Part shown: piece by piece, positions 26,843 through 37,812 of the stretch | Layout: each line of letters starts with the position of its first letter | Numbering within the stretch: position 1 is the stretch's first letter | Origin: Rhynchopus euleeides | Taxonomy: Eukaryota; Euglenozoa; Diplonemea; Diplonemida; Diplonemidae | Direction of reading: 5' to 3' | Assembly: GCA_963210315.1 (NCBI GenBank) | Contig: OY723293.1 | Location: 248,001 to 312,000 of the forward strand | Length of the DNA: 64,000 nucleotides | Position numbers and translations under genes: made by a program | Notes under the pieces: model-generated | Told to the model about the DNA's origin: nothing | The model's input: only the letters and a program-made list of their open reading frames with translations | The model's database searches: none

Positions 26843-27994
26843 TAGGGGGGGTCAAATGGGGGTGACAAACACGATTTTTCAAAAAACCGGCGCAGAGGCC
26901 CCAAAGCCCCCGTAAACCCTCCAAACCCCCCCAGATCGGTCCGGAAACCCATCGAACCCCACTTTTCCACCATTCCGGGCACCTCAGGTGCCCGAATTGG
27001 GGTACCTAAATTTTGTGCCACCGTTTGGTACCGGACAGTGCCACTGTGTGGGAGGTTGGAAAAGAAAATGCCCCAACACACCACATCTGAGGGTTGCAAT
27101 GCATGTTGCTTGCCAACCACGTCATCCGGTGGGTGTCAGGCGCTATGTAGGTGGCATGAGCCAGGTCTTCGATGTGTTCTGGCTTGTATATGTACCTCCC
27201 TGCCTGCGGCACAGGCACTGCCTTTGTCCCCCACACCAGCCACAGAGAGCGTATTGTACTCGGTCCACGGTTGCTGATTCATTGTGATGCGTTGTATCCT
27301 CGAGTGAACGTCACACACTAGTGGCACCACCACCCGCCATCCGAGAGCTGTATTGACTTTGCGCCCTTCCGTTGCATTCACCTCGCCACGCATATTGCAC
27401 CGTTCAGTACCAGTGCTCTTGGGCCAGGCAAAGTAGACCGCAGCAACTACCAATTCTGGCACAATGGGTACCACGACAGCGCACTTCGTGTGTTCCCGGA
27501 ATGTACAGCTCGTGTTGCAACAGTCGTTGTCAACACATCCCGGTTGTGGAGCACTGCTGCACAGGAATCACACGACCATCTGGACTTGTTCCGTACCTAC
27601 AGGCAGCCTCCCGGTGCATGGTGGCAGGGAGGTACATATACAAGCCAGAACTCATCGAAGACCTGGCTAATGCCACCTACATAGCGCCTGACACCCACCG
27701 GATGACGTGGTTGGCAAGCAACATGCATTGCAACCCTCAGATGTGGTGTGTTGGGGCATTTTCTTTTCCAACCTCCCACACAGTGGCACTGTCCGGTACC
27801 AAACGGTGGCACAAAATTTAGGTACCCCAATTCGGGCACCTGAGGTGCCCGGAATGGTGGAAAAGTGGGGTTCGATGGGTTTCCGGACCGATCTGGGGGG
27901 GTTTGGAGGGTTTACGGGGGCTTTGGGGCCTCTGCGCCGGTTTTTTGAAAAATCGTGTTTGTCCACGTAAAAGGGTGGCATTTGACCCCCCCTA
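26843..27994. mobile_element. 1.15-kb foldback/MITE-like element with ~365-bp terminal inverted repeats
   Basis: The left arm (26843-27204) and right arm (27622-27994) are near-perfect reverse complements. Each begins at its outer end with TAGGGGGG(G)GTCAAATG, next to C or G homopolymers. They differ mainly by a short insertion near the outer tip and a few substitutions. The core (27205-27621) holds no ORF I can assign. The structure fits a non-autonomous DNA transposon with long inverted repeats. I could not define a target-site duplication because the flanks are homopolymers. Confidence 0.85.
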
Positions 27995-28020
27995 CCCCCC
28001 CCCCCCCACGAAGCGAAAAG

Positions 28021-29643
28021 CTACGGGCCATCGGGTTTTGCATCAGGGGCTAGCGGTGGCGGCATGTCGGGCTCATCGCCCTGAGGCACAGCTGCGACAT
28101 CAGACAGGAGGCCGGGTGACTCATGGCAAGCCTCCTCCGCATCGTCGTCCTGCCTGTCCGGTGCCAGGCCCGGCAGGGCTATGCTGTCGACCTGTGCGGA
28201 GGCTGTGCCGGGCCCGGGCTGCTGCGGTTTCTCCTCCTTGACCTTAGGGGGTTTCCCCCGAGGCTTCTGTGACTTAGCAGGCTTTGATGCGGGCTTTGAC
28301 TTTGCCTTTGGCTTTGTCTTGGCATCTGTCTTTGCCTTTGCCTTCTTCGCCTTGCGCGGTGCCTTCTTCTGGATGATCACCCTGGCAGGTGTGCATCCGA
28401 AACTGTGAAGAGAGAAAGAGAGGGCGTGTGGGTGGGTGGGTATGGACATTGCGCAGTGAAGGAGAGAGAGAGAGAGAGAGAAGGAGCCCGCTGAAACACG
28501 ACCAGGCTCCGGTCGAATCAGTTTCCAGAGCTGTGTGTGTCAGACAGTTCACAGCCATACTTGATGGTGTCACCGTGCGCCAGCTTGTATGGCTGGTAGG
28601 GCTCCAGCTGGAACCCATTGTCCCTCTTGTAGTTGATATACGTCCCATTTGTCGACGCCATGTCCTGCAGGCGCACGCCCCGCTTGGACACCACAAGCTC
28701 TGCGTGGTACCCCGACACATCCTGGCTCAGGATCACAAGGTTCTGCAGCTTGCCACGCCCTATTCGGGTCCTGCCCCTCTGTGCGCATGGTGGTGGTGTC
28801 GGGCAGAAAACACAAAAATGCTTCTTCTTCTTCGGTGCGTTACGTGCCTGATTGCACTGGGTTCTGACAACAGCCAACCCACAGACCCCGCCATACCTTG
28901 CAGTGCTGGGTATGCACCCTGTCGGGGCGCAGCTGCACCTGCAGCAGCACCTCCTCGTCAGGCAGATCAGTGAACTTCCTGTGGATGTGTGGATGTGCGG
29001 TGGAGGGGGTGTGCTTTGAAGAGAAGGATGCCCGTGTGCTCTAACGACGATACGGCAGAGGGACTGCCAGCCCATACCCAGGGGTTTCCTCGGCCTTCTT
29101 CTCCCGCTTCTGCTGGAGGCGCCTGTTATGTCGTTCCACATATTCCTTCATCGCCTCCACATCCGTGGTGTCACGCAACCCATCGTCGAGCGCATCGATC
29201 TCTGTCTCATCGATGCGGGCTGCCCTACTTGCCTTGGCTGCCTTGGGCTTTGAAGCATCGGCAGGCGTGGGAGTGGCCTCCGTGGAGGCTGTGGCGTCAG
29301 CGGGCTTCACTGTTGCTGCAGCAGCAGTGCTCGCTGTCTTCCGCGTGCTGGCGGCTTTGCAAGACTTCTTAGTCACCTTCTTTGGGTTCCTCCGCGCCTT
29401 GTCCCCGCTTGCTGGTGCTGGTGTCGGCGCGGCTGTGTCAGTGTCGGTGCCAGTTCGGGTTCGTTTTGTCGCAGGTGACAACGGCTCTGGCTTGATGTCA
29501 GTCCCGTTGCTTGCCTCTTCCGGACGATCCCGCTTCCCTGCCGACTTGTCGATGGCCATCCAGGTGGCCTCATCTTCGAACGCACTCAGCTCATCGTGGA
29601 CACCTCGGCTGGGCTGTGCCGCACCCAGCATGTCATCCGACAT
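28021..29643 (-). CDS. FHA-domain protein with Lys/Pro-rich C-terminal tail (four exons)
   Basis: Exons 29643-29078, 28978-28897, 28778-28561 and 28402-28021 join to 1,248 nt (415 aa). All three donors are GTATGG and the acceptors are CACAG. The phases (2, 0, 2) restore one frame. The N-terminal ~190 residues are charged, Ala/Thr-rich and probably disordered. The FHA fold starts in exon 2 (about residue 195) and shows the hallmarks RIGRG, a variant SGYH in place of the usual SxxH, STNGTYIN, and HGDTI followed by NFG across the last splice. The FHA match itself supports the splicing. The tail is a Lys/Ala/Pro stretch resembling basic nuclear proteins, then an acidic end. FHA domains bind phosphothreonine, so a phospho-dependent adaptor, possibly nuclear, is likely. 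No catalytic domain is seen. Confidence 0.88.
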
Positions 29644-29726
29644 GACTTGATACCGCAGCCCCCCTCGGGGAGCTGGGCGGCCTGCAGCACAAAGGGGTGG
29701 GGTAGCGAAATCGAAGTAGCAGCAAA

Positions 29727-29750
29727 GGTGGGGTGGGGTGGGGTGGGGTG
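29727..29750 (+). repeat. Short GGGGT tract upstream of the FHA gene
   Basis: Four GGGGT units lie about 85 bp upstream of the FHA start codon. It is the same unit and orientation as the 22-copy tract upstream of the giant gene. Confidence 0.9.
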
Positions 29751-31042
29751 CGGTCAGACAAAGCCTGCAAGTCGCGAAAGGGGTGGAGGGTGGGGGTTTT
29801 GGGGGTCGGGGTGGCTCCTACGCTGGTCTAACTCTGTACGTTTGCCACTCCACGCAACCGTTGCATGTAAGTTGCCTCACACGTGGCGTGGCGGCGGACA
29901 GGCAGCCAGTGCAGGGCGGTTGCCCCACTTGGACCACGCCGCCAGGATTCTTGGGCACACCAGCAGCACACCAGCAACACCGCCTTTAGAACAACACAAC
30001 ATCGTGGCACCAAACACACCAGCTCTGGCCTCATGAGGAGAAGGGTGGGGTTTCAACTGTGCCGAGCACCACACACACGCGAAGCCCTGGTTGCCGTGGC
30101 GTTGTCGCCAGAGAGAAGCCACCAGAGCACCCTCGCACTCGGTGGTATCGACAGCACACACAGACAAGGGAATCTTCACGACAACCCACCAAGTTCGGAC
30201 CATGCAGGTTGGAGCCTTAGGGCAAAGTACCGGCATACATTGCATGCAGGTGTCCTGCTGCGTTCTCACAGACTTGAGGTGTGGGTGTTGCGTCTTATCA
30301 CACTCACGTGCTGCCGCATTCAACAGAAGAACAAAGCAGGGGAGCCCAGGCTGTGGCAGTGCACACAAGAGAGTAGAGGGTAGGGGTGCAGCGGGCACAG
30401 CCCTGCTGGTGAATTTTTGCAGGACAGCACACATGTGGAGCTCGGGCATGTGTTTGGCCGTGCCCCCCTCGCAGCCCCTCGCGAGAGGGGGCGCTTGTTT
30501 TTCAGTTCGTTTTTGGAGCAGACTGTGGTGCAGAACGCACCGAGCACCCTGCCCTGGATGCGATCACCACCGTTAACACACCCGCCTGCCACGAGAGGGG
30601 CCACATTGGCGCTACGACAACGTCACAACACCACCACCCTCAGCAAGCCTTGACAATCGCAACAAGGTACAGACACAGCCACACCGTCACTCCAGGCCCT
30701 TCTCCACAAGCCACACACACGCGGTGCTTTTCTATACTGGCTGCTTTGGAAAGTCGAGCCGCAACGGTGCAGGAGAGCCCATCCCGGCATCCGTGCAGTA
30801 TCTTTGGAAACAGCAGGCAAGTGCCCCTCGCATCCCTATGGGTGGGCTGGGGCACCCTGCCACGCACACACGCTACGCTGGACGCTACATTGTTGAGTGC
30901 AGGTCGCACCGAGCGAGCTCCGATGCAACCCCCACTGGACACACACACGTGAATCATTTTGCAGCGCAGAGCACACACCGAGCAGACCCCCTGCTCTCCT
31001 CGGTGTGCTCTCCGCCTCACACACATCAATGATGTTGGCTTC
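29751..31042. other. Intergenic, no supported gene
   Basis: ORFs on both strands are short, Cys/His-rich and compositionally unlike the real exons nearby. A segment at 30930-31000 resembles 26309-26400. No RNA gene recognised. Confidence 0.55.
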
Positions 31043-32584
31043 TCAGAGCTTGGGCTGCAGCACTGCGCTCCACGGGACAAGGTCTTTGTTGAGCTGGTAG
31101 TGCAGCACGCCCTTCGCCTTGTTGTCCGCGCCCAACACCATGGTGGGTCGCGCAAGGGTGTCGTGCGGCGGCCAGTCCGACACCCCGGGGGCGCGGGGGT
31201 GCAGGTTCTTCGCAAACGTCCCCCAGATGCTCATGACGAGGGAGTTGAAGGCGTCCGCCTCCGGGAGGTTGCCCCCTGCGAACATCTTGATCATCGGGTG
31301 CTGGTGTGTCCCGAACACAAAAGGGATGTCGACGACGTGCGTCGCGCCGAACATCTTATTCTTCGACGCCCAGTCCATCCGGTAGCTGTAGCTCGTCCCG
31401 CGGTGCGCATCCAGCAGCCTCTCGTGGGGCACGGCGAAGGTGAAATCCCCACACACCTTCTCGAAGAGGAGACGCCCCTTCCGGCCCGCCCCCACCTCGT
31501 GGTCCACGATGCCACGAGCCTTGGCCACCGCCGCCTCACCCACCAGGGCGGGGCACGTCGCCTCCACACGCTTCTTCAGCCAGCCTGTCGTGCGTGCCGG
31601 ATCAAACTTCCCCTTCACACCCAGGAGGAAGAGGCGGAACTCCTCCCGCATGATCCCCGACAGGATGGTCACCCCCTGCGAGGCGCCGGCGTTGATCGCC
31701 GCGAGGGGCTGTGGCCACAGCGGGTCGCAGTGCACCGGAGCCCAGCACATCGGGACATGCAGCGCTTTGAAGCGCATCTTCGCCGCCGCATCCACCATCT
31801 CCTTCGCCGGGATCGACTGCAGCTTCTCGGCTGTCAGCGAGCCAAAGGGAATCCCCAGCGCGGCAGACAGATGCTCCGCAGTCTTCTCCGCCTCCGCCTC
31901 CGTAATGAGGGCACAGGGGCCCCCGCTCTGGCAGATCGCACCCCTGAAGAGCCCTTTCGCGAGGGGGGAGGCCAGCAGTGCGGTGATGCTCATGGCTCCC
32001 GCGCTCTCCCCGAAAACCGTCACCCGGGCGGGGTCCCCTCCGAAGGAGGAGATCTCCTTCTGGATCCACTTCAGGGCTGCGATCTGATCGTGGAGGCCGA
32101 CGTTGGCATCAAACCCTGCGCCACGCTTATAGAGGAACCCAAAGCAGCCGACGCGGTAGTTAAGTGAGACGACAACGCAGTCCTGCGAGACTGCGAGGCT
32201 CTCCCCGCTGTAGATCGGGAGGTACCCCGCGCCCGACTCGAAGGCACCACCGTGAATCCACACCATCACCGCCTTAGAGGCGGCACCCCCCTTCGGGGCA
32301 AACACGTTGACCAGAAGCGCATCCTCTGACTGGTTGCTGGGCAGCTCCCCCTGCACCGGCTTCCCCGGGTTGGACAGCGGCAGCTCCATCCCAGGGATGG
32401 AGCTCTGCGGGAGCTCCTTAGGGGGCTGCGAGGCATCGAGTGTGCCGGCCCAGGTTGCCACCGGCTGTGGGCGGCGGAAGCGCAGCTTGCCAGTGGGGGG
32501 CTGCGCGTAGGGGATGCCGTAGTAGATATCCGCCTGCTTGCCCTCCTGCCCCTTGACCCGGCCAGCGGAGAGGCCACGCTCCAT
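31043..32584 (-). CDS. Type-B carboxylesterase (alpha/beta hydrolase)
   Basis: A single exon of 513 aa, typical for the carboxylesterase/cholinesterase family. The ATG at 32584 is chosen because the family's N-terminal strand follows directly (GRVKG, then YYGIPYAQPP). The frame extends upstream, but through low-complexity His/Pro/Thr sequence. Visible features: oxyanion-hole HGGAF (residues 111-115), nucleophile elbow GESAGA with Ser194, acidic residue in REEF (about 314), and probable catalytic His416 in ATHVVDIPFVFG. The protein should hydrolyse carboxylic esters; the substrate cannot be told. No signal peptide is evident, so it is probably intracellular. The upstream 150 bp are strongly C/A-rich on the coding strand. 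Confidence 0.92.
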   Translation of the reverse strand: MERGLSAGRVKGQEGKQADIYYGIPYAQPPTGKLRFRRPQPVATWAGTLDASQPPKELPQSSIPGMELPLSNPGKPVQGELPSNQSEDALLVNVFAPKGGAASKAVMVWIHGGAFESGAGYLPIYSGESLAVSQDCVVVSLNYRVGCFGFLYKRGAGFDANVGLHDQIAALKWIQKEISSFGGDPARVTVFGESAGAMSITALLASPLAKGLFRGAICQSGGPCALITEAEAEKTAEHLSAALGIPFGSLTAEKLQSIPAKEMVDAAAKMRFKALHVPMCWAPVHCDPLWPQPLAAINAGASQGVTILSGIMREEFRLFLLGVKGKFDPARTTGWLKKRVEATCPALVGEAAVAKARGIVDHEVGAGRKGRLLFEKVCGDFTFAVPHERLLDAHRGTSYSYRMDWASKNKMFGATHVVDIPFVFGTHQHPMIKMFAGGNLPEADAFNSLVMSIWGTFAKNLHPRAPGVSDWPPHDTLARPTMVLGADNKAKGVLHYQLNKDLVPWSAVLQPKL

Positions 32585-33009
32585 GGTGGTGAAGGGGGTT
32601 GTGTGTGTGTGTGCTGCGGAGGGTGGGAGGGTGGGGGGGATCGGTGCAGATGGGTGGGTGGGTAACCGTTCGGAGGAGCAGGGAAGGTCGAGCAGGCCTG
32701 GGGAGCAACGTGAGGCATCAAGGCGGGGGGTGGCGTGGGGGTGGGTGGGGGGGTTGTGGGTGTGTGGTGCGGTGCGGTGTCGTGCTCCTCCCTCTCGTGA
32801 GGGGAATGCAGACAGGGATCTGTCCAGGCGCCCCCTCCCCACCCAAACCCCCCGCTCCTCTTCTACTGACTGTTTTAGGACAAGAACAATAAGTTGTGGC
32901 GGGACACGCCATCCAAGATCGCGCTGCGGAAGCAGCGCGACACGCACGTGCCAGAGACGTAACCCGTATACCCGCTGTGTGTGCGACACCCGACCCGACC
33001 CTCCACCAC

Positions 33010-35588
33010 TCACTTCGCGGTGAGGAAGGAGAAGTCGGCTGTTTTGAACCATTGCAGCGCCGCAGCGTCCAGCTCCTGTCGGGTGGTGGTTGTGGCGGTA
33101 GCGGGCACCACCATTGCTAGGGACGCACGGAAAGAAAGGGAGGGGGGGGGGGGGGGCGGGTTCGTCGGAATCACCCCCCCTGTGGGGTAATCAGCCTGGG
33201 CCTGCACCTTTACACTTTCGTGAAATTTTGAAAACCCTGTGCCTTGTCTGGGACATACCCCTGAATCATCGGGCGCAGTTCTTGCTGCGTCTGGCGCCAG
33301 GAGCTTGTAGAACCGTGTGACGACCGACCGCGCGACCTCACCCCCTGGACTCTCGCCGATGGGCCCAGAGGCACACTTCATCGCAGTCCACCACGTCTGG
33401 CAACGGGTTGTGGTGGTGGTGGTGGTAGAGGCAGTTATGGAGGGGGCAAATGGCTGCAAAAAAAATAAACAACACACAACCCGTGGGGTGCGACCCGCCC
33501 ACATCGCGCAGAAAAATCAGATCCCACAACACCCCCCCCCCTCTCTCTCACCCCCACCCCCCCCCCCTACCACTACCCCGCCCATACCTCGAGCGCCTCC
33601 TCGCTGTCCGCCGCTGCAGTGTTGGTGCGCAGGGCCGCCTCCACAACACGCAGCAGACGCTCCTGGGTCGCAGCCTCGCCGGAATGCTTTGCGAGCAACC
33701 CTGCTGCCGCCAAAGCCGTCGGGCCCGGTTGCCACTCCTGTGCCGCAGTGGTGACGGGATAGCCCTCATGCAGCAGGGAGGGCACAGTCTCTGTCGCATC
33801 CGCCTGCCCGATCTCACGCTCGAAGTCTTTGTCGGGGATGCTGACAAGCAGGGCTGCGAAGGCGGCACACAGCTCACGGTCCACCAGGAAGCGCCCGATG
33901 CGGGACAGAGCGATCCGCCGCGCAACGGGGTGCATCCGCGGAGACACGACGTGCAGCAACGCCTCCTTTGCCGCATCCGCAAACCCCTCCTGCCCGCCCT
34001 CCGAGGCGTCGAAAAGCGACGCCGCAAACACGACGAGCGCCGCCTGCACCTCCTTATGATCCATGGTGGCTGCGCAGCCCCTCGCGACCCGCAGCACCGC
34101 GTCCACCGCGTACTGTGGCAGCGGCGTGGCCTCCGTGTTGAGCTCCGACACGATGCAGATCGACGCGGCACGCGCGAGGGGGTCGCAGAGGGTCAGCCCC
34201 TCCAGGGCCTTCGCCATGATGTATGCACCCACCTCCTCCCGCGCACAGCAGGCAGGCTCGATGTGCACCAGCGAGAGCACCACCTGCAGCAGGGCTGTGT
34301 GGTCCAGCACCCCGCGGCTGTTGGTGCAGGTGTAGCGGAGTGTGTTGAGCACGCTCAGCATCTCATTGCGCTCGTAGGGGCGGAACCAGTGGATCAGGGT
34401 GTCGACAAACATGAGGCGGCGTTCGGGCCGGCCCTCGGTGAGGGTGCGGACGCACTTCGGGAGGAGGTGGCTGCTGCAGGCATCCCACGCGGCCTTGCTG
34501 TCCAGCTTCGTCACCTCCTCCCCGATCACAGCCAGGAGGACCAGGGCCTGGTCGGTGTCGGAGGGGGGTGCCGTGCTGGCGAGGTCCCACACTGCGGACA
34601 TCGTGTTGACAAGCTTCCCCAGCTCGTGGGGCCTGTCGTATACCGCGGCGGCGATCCGCGCGCCCCTGCTGATGAGGGTGTCCCAGATGAGCTTCTTGTG
34701 TTCCGGGTTGCCGAACCCTGCGAGGTTGGCGCAGAACCACGCGAAGTGGTTCCGCACCGCGCCGTCTGCAAACTCGGCGGAAACGCCCAGCTCGCTGAGG
34801 ATGGTCTTCACCTCGCGCGACGTGATGGAGGCGGCGGTCTCCACGCTCCCCCCGCCAGCCGGAGACAGCGACTCAGAGACAGACGAGGGGGTCACCTCAT
34901 CCATGCCGTGGTGCGCCCGGTGGGCAACCGCCGCATCGATGGTCTTCACCTTCACCTCCTTGAAGTTGACAACCGCCTCCTCCGCAGCGTTGGCGTCAGG
35001 AGGCTTCATCGTGGTCATCCTCCGCACAGGCTTTGATTTGAAACGCGCCGGGTCGTCTATCTTGTCGCGCTGCAGGTCCTCCGCGTGCTCCTTCAGCACC
35101 GTCTGCGCGCGCTCCTCTTTCCGCTTCAGATCCACATCTCCGATGATAGTGTCCACAGCCTCCGCGTTGTTGATCTCACGCATGAGGGTGGTTGCATTGG
35201 GCTTGCGGAAAGCAGGCACCTTCTGTTCATCAGCCTCGATTGGGGGAAGGAGTACCAGCTTCCTCCCAGTCAGGAAGGTGTAGAGCTCGCACAGGAGCTG
35301 GACAGCCTGCCCCTCCTTGGCGAGGATCACGCCGTCGACGAGATCCTTTGGAACCTGCAGCCCCTTTGATGCGAACAGCTTGCCGATGGTGGTCCAGTTG
35401 TCCCGCCTCTTCGACACCGCAGTGCCGTTGTCGATGGAGTGCATCGGGACCCCCTTCCAGTATTTCGAAACAATCTCCGCGACGAGAAAACCGTTGCTGA
35501 AGTCACGCCTCGGGTTCTTCATCGAATAGCTCAGATCGAGGGACTGCACCCATTTCAGCACCTCACGGGGCAGCGAGGCTGTGGACAT
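33010..35588 (-). CDS. SPATA4/CLAMP-type CH-domain protein with helical-repeat region (two exons)
   Basis: Exon 1 is 35588-33588 (667 codons). After a 512-nt intron (GTATGG to CGACAG), exon 2 at 33075-33010 adds 21 codons, ending LDAAALQWFKTADF and a TGA, for 688 aa in all. Residues 4-105 match the CH-like domain of SPATA4 and related ciliary proteins: LPREVLKWVQSLDLSYS, RRDFSNGFLVAEI, and MHSIDNGT. A charged helical segment follows (about 145-185), then 400 Ala/Leu-rich residues that look like armadillo/HEAT helices. SPATA4 itself is much shorter, so this is a long variant or a separate ciliary family. CH-like domains of this group bind microtubules, and an axonemal role is inferred. The intron contains long G and C homopolymers. 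Confidence 0.85.
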
Positions 35589-36554
35589 GACACGCCCCCC
35601 TCACTCTTGATGGGCAGCTGATGGCCTGCAGCTGTGTGGTGTGCACACCCCACCCCTCGCCCACACCTGCTCTGGGCAACCCCGCAGCGCAGGTGTGGGC
35701 AGGGAGGTGGGGCCGGGTGTGTGTCGTGTGTGGTGTGTCACCCACCCCCAGCGTGTAAGTGTGGCCGAGGGTTATGGGCTCGGTCTGCAGAGGCGGGATG
35801 GTGAGTGGTGTGGGTGTGGGGGGAGATTGTCAAAAGCGGGTGGGAAAAAAACGGGGGTGGCGTTCTGAGACAGAAAGCGACAACACGACGAGTGGGATCT
35901 GGCTCGCTCGACGTTGCATGCCCTTTGTCATCTCGCTGCCTCTTCCTGCTATCGGATGTGTCGTTTCCTTTGCTTCGTGTTCCGATATGTCCACAGAGGT
36001 ACAACCCCCTCTGTTGCCGGCACGCTGGCTTTCTGTGTCCTTCAGGTGCCGGTGTCTGGCAATGGCTGTGAGACCCTGAACGCAGAGACACAGGGCACAA
36101 GAACAAGTCACAGGGAGGGGCACGGCTGCCAACACACACACCCACAGGATGAGCAACAAGGCCGACACGCAAAGTGTTGCGCTGCCAGGCGAACGGGGTG
36201 GGGGATGGGAGTGACTATGAATGCTTGATGCGATGGTGGGGTTCACAGGAAAATAGACGCCCATGGCCAGGGGCATGTGCACCGTGTAAAGAGGAAAGGA
36301 AGACGGGTTCTAAGGTGTATTGGCATTCTCAAACGGCAGTCAGGCAAGAACAACAGAGAGAAGCAAGCCAGCTCACCTGCCCCATGTGTGTGCCTGTTGC
36401 GACACAATCTTGTGTGACCAGAGGTCAGAGATCAGGATCATCTACGCAACAGGGACCATCACAACTGCCACGTGTGCTGCCACGCCACCAGCCGCAGCGT
36501 GAACCTCCGTCATGTGGTGCATGTTCAGGAAGAGCGAGGCGGCCTTGTCGTTCC
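35589..36554. other. Intergenic, no supported gene
   Basis: GT-rich just upstream of the CH-domain gene, then mixed sequence with short unremarkable ORFs on both strands. A minus-strand stretch at about 36430-36550 (MRNDKAASLFLN onward) looks faintly coding but ends in a stop with no clear splice context. Confidence 0.5.
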
Positions 36555-36757
36555 TCATGAATGTGCGTCAGTGGTGGTCGGGTTCCACGGGGTGGGTGTG
36601 AAGCACTCCAGCGACCCGTTGTCCACAGCACGCAGGTAGCACAGCAATTCATCGTTGTGTAGGAAGCGGCGGTCACCCACCGTGGCATCCGTATCAAACT
36701 CTTGCAACAACAGATGGGGTGAGGAGGGGCTGACTCTCCTGTCGCACTGTCCATACG
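36555..36757 (-). CDS. Possible terminal exon(s) of a small unidentified gene
   Basis: The minus-strand frame 36700-36555 encodes FDTDATVGDRRFLHNDELL and about 29 further residues, with coding-like composition and a stop at 36555. It is preceded by a potential 56-nt intron (36756-36701) with the local donor GTATGG and acceptor TTGCAAG. The upstream exon is uncertain: two frames are open, and phase matching favours one rich in Gly and Arg. No family recognised. The splice signature and orientation match the neighbours, but evidence is thin. Confidence 0.3.
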
Positions 36758-37299
36758 TCCCGCTGACCCCGTGCCACCACCGAGGCCCCTCGCAGCTCTG
36801 CCAGCACGACACTCCTTCACAGAGGGCTGCCTGCCCACACAACCTATCCCATCCGGTGATCCTTTGCGCTCCCTAGATCTGCCCCCTTCTGCAGCACCCA
36901 GAACCACATGACCACCATGGCGCGTCCGCAATTCTCCCCAACACGCATTGATCCCCACCCCCACCCCCACCACACCACACCACACCCCCGCCCCCCCCCA
37001 CACTGCCGCCATCAACCAAAGGCTAGATCATTGTGGCGCGTCCAGAGGGGGGCTACCCATCACATGCCTTGATCCGGGCAAAACTCTCTGTCTCACATGA
37101 TGCGGCGAGCCGCCTCCAGGAGCAGCGACCCCGACACCCAAGCCCTATCCGGCTGGCCGACGCACGGTATTCCCCTGCAGTGTTGAGGCATGCCCCTCCT
37201 TCCTTCCAACTGGATACCCTTCAGAGGAAGCACTCCCTCTCACAAGCGGCACCAGCCTGGCACACACCCTGAAGCCGCCCTTCCCCTCAACCACCTCCG
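36758..37299. other. Intergenic, no supported gene
   Basis: CA/CCCCA-rich around 36950-37010, otherwise mixed. It might hold the 5' exon of the doubtful gene at 36555-36757, but I cannot define it. Confidence 0.4.
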
Positions 37300-37812
37300 C
37301 TACTCTTGTATTTTGCGGCGTCGCTTGTTCTCTGGGCAGTTCAGGTTCTCTGTTTCATAAAAGGAACGCAGCAGCTGCACGGCACGGTCTGCGTGGTGCC
37401 CCTTCGAGCAGGGGAGGGTGTAGAACGGGTTCTGCGTGTGTATGTCGAGCACGCCACTGCAGCCGCCAAAGCGCTGGTTGTTGCAGCCGTAGAAGACACC
37501 CTCAACGCCGAGGAGGAGGATGGCAGATGCGCACATAACACAGGGCTCCACCGTCACATAGAGGTCGCAACCCCGCAGCAGCGCCTCTGCTGTGTCGGGC
37601 TGCTCACTCCGGAGTCGCTGCACGGCAACCACCTCGGCATGCGCACACCCGTTGCAGGTGGCGTTTGTCGCATTCCGCCCGCGGGCGATGATCGCACCGT
37701 CCCTGACAAACACGCAGCCAATCGGCACCTCGTCCTCCGCCTTTGCCAGCTCCGCCTCCGCGAAGGCTTCCAACATCCAAGCGTCGCAGTAGCGGTCCCC
37801 CACTGCACCCAT
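37300..37812 (-). CDS. ADAT2: tRNA-specific adenosine deaminase subunit ADAT2/Tad2
   Basis: Intronless, 170 aa from the ATG at 37812. The frame runs on to 37983 without homology, so the shorter start is preferred. It shows the cytidine/deoxycytidylate deaminase zinc signature: C-A-H58-A-E60 (zinc ligand and catalytic Glu) and P90-C91-V-M-C94. Between and after these come ADAT2-type segments (IGCVFVRDGAIIARGRN, VFYGCNNQRFGG). The C-terminus is short and basic (KRRRK). In eukaryotes Tad2/ADAT2 pairs with Tad3/ADAT3 to convert wobble adenosine 34 to inosine in tRNAs. The intact Glu fits the catalytic subunit rather than ADAT3. The length is close to human ADAT2 (191 aa). Confidence 0.93.
   Translation of the reverse strand: MGAVGDRYCDAWMLEAFAEAELAKAEDEVPIGCVFVRDGAIIARGRNATNATCNGCAHAEVVAVQRLRSEQPDTAEALLRGCDLYVTVEPCVMCASAILLLGVEGVFYGCNNQRFGGCSGVLDIHTQNPFYTLPCSKGHHADRAVQLLRSFYETENLNCPENKRRRKIQE

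Noticed and set aside
27136-27474. Transposase remnant inside the long-inverted-repeat element
   Set aside because: The minus frame has a vaguely transposase-like stretch but no catalytic triad I can identify, and it overlaps the inverted arm.
29041-29643. Stand-alone 200-aa protein at the FHA gene 5' end
   Set aside because: A GTATGG donor at 29077 with matching phase joins this frame to the FHA exons; the last 12 codons to the stop are intron.
32585-33052. N-terminal extension of the carboxylesterase frame
   Set aside because: The frame is open upstream but encodes His/Pro/Thr-rich low-complexity sequence and overlaps the terminal exon of the CH-domain gene; the family start fits 32584.
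36320-36502. Plus-strand Cys-rich ORF (CACCDTILC), possible zinc finger
   Set aside because: Very short, no second zinc-ligand pair, and on the opposite strand to every supported gene here.
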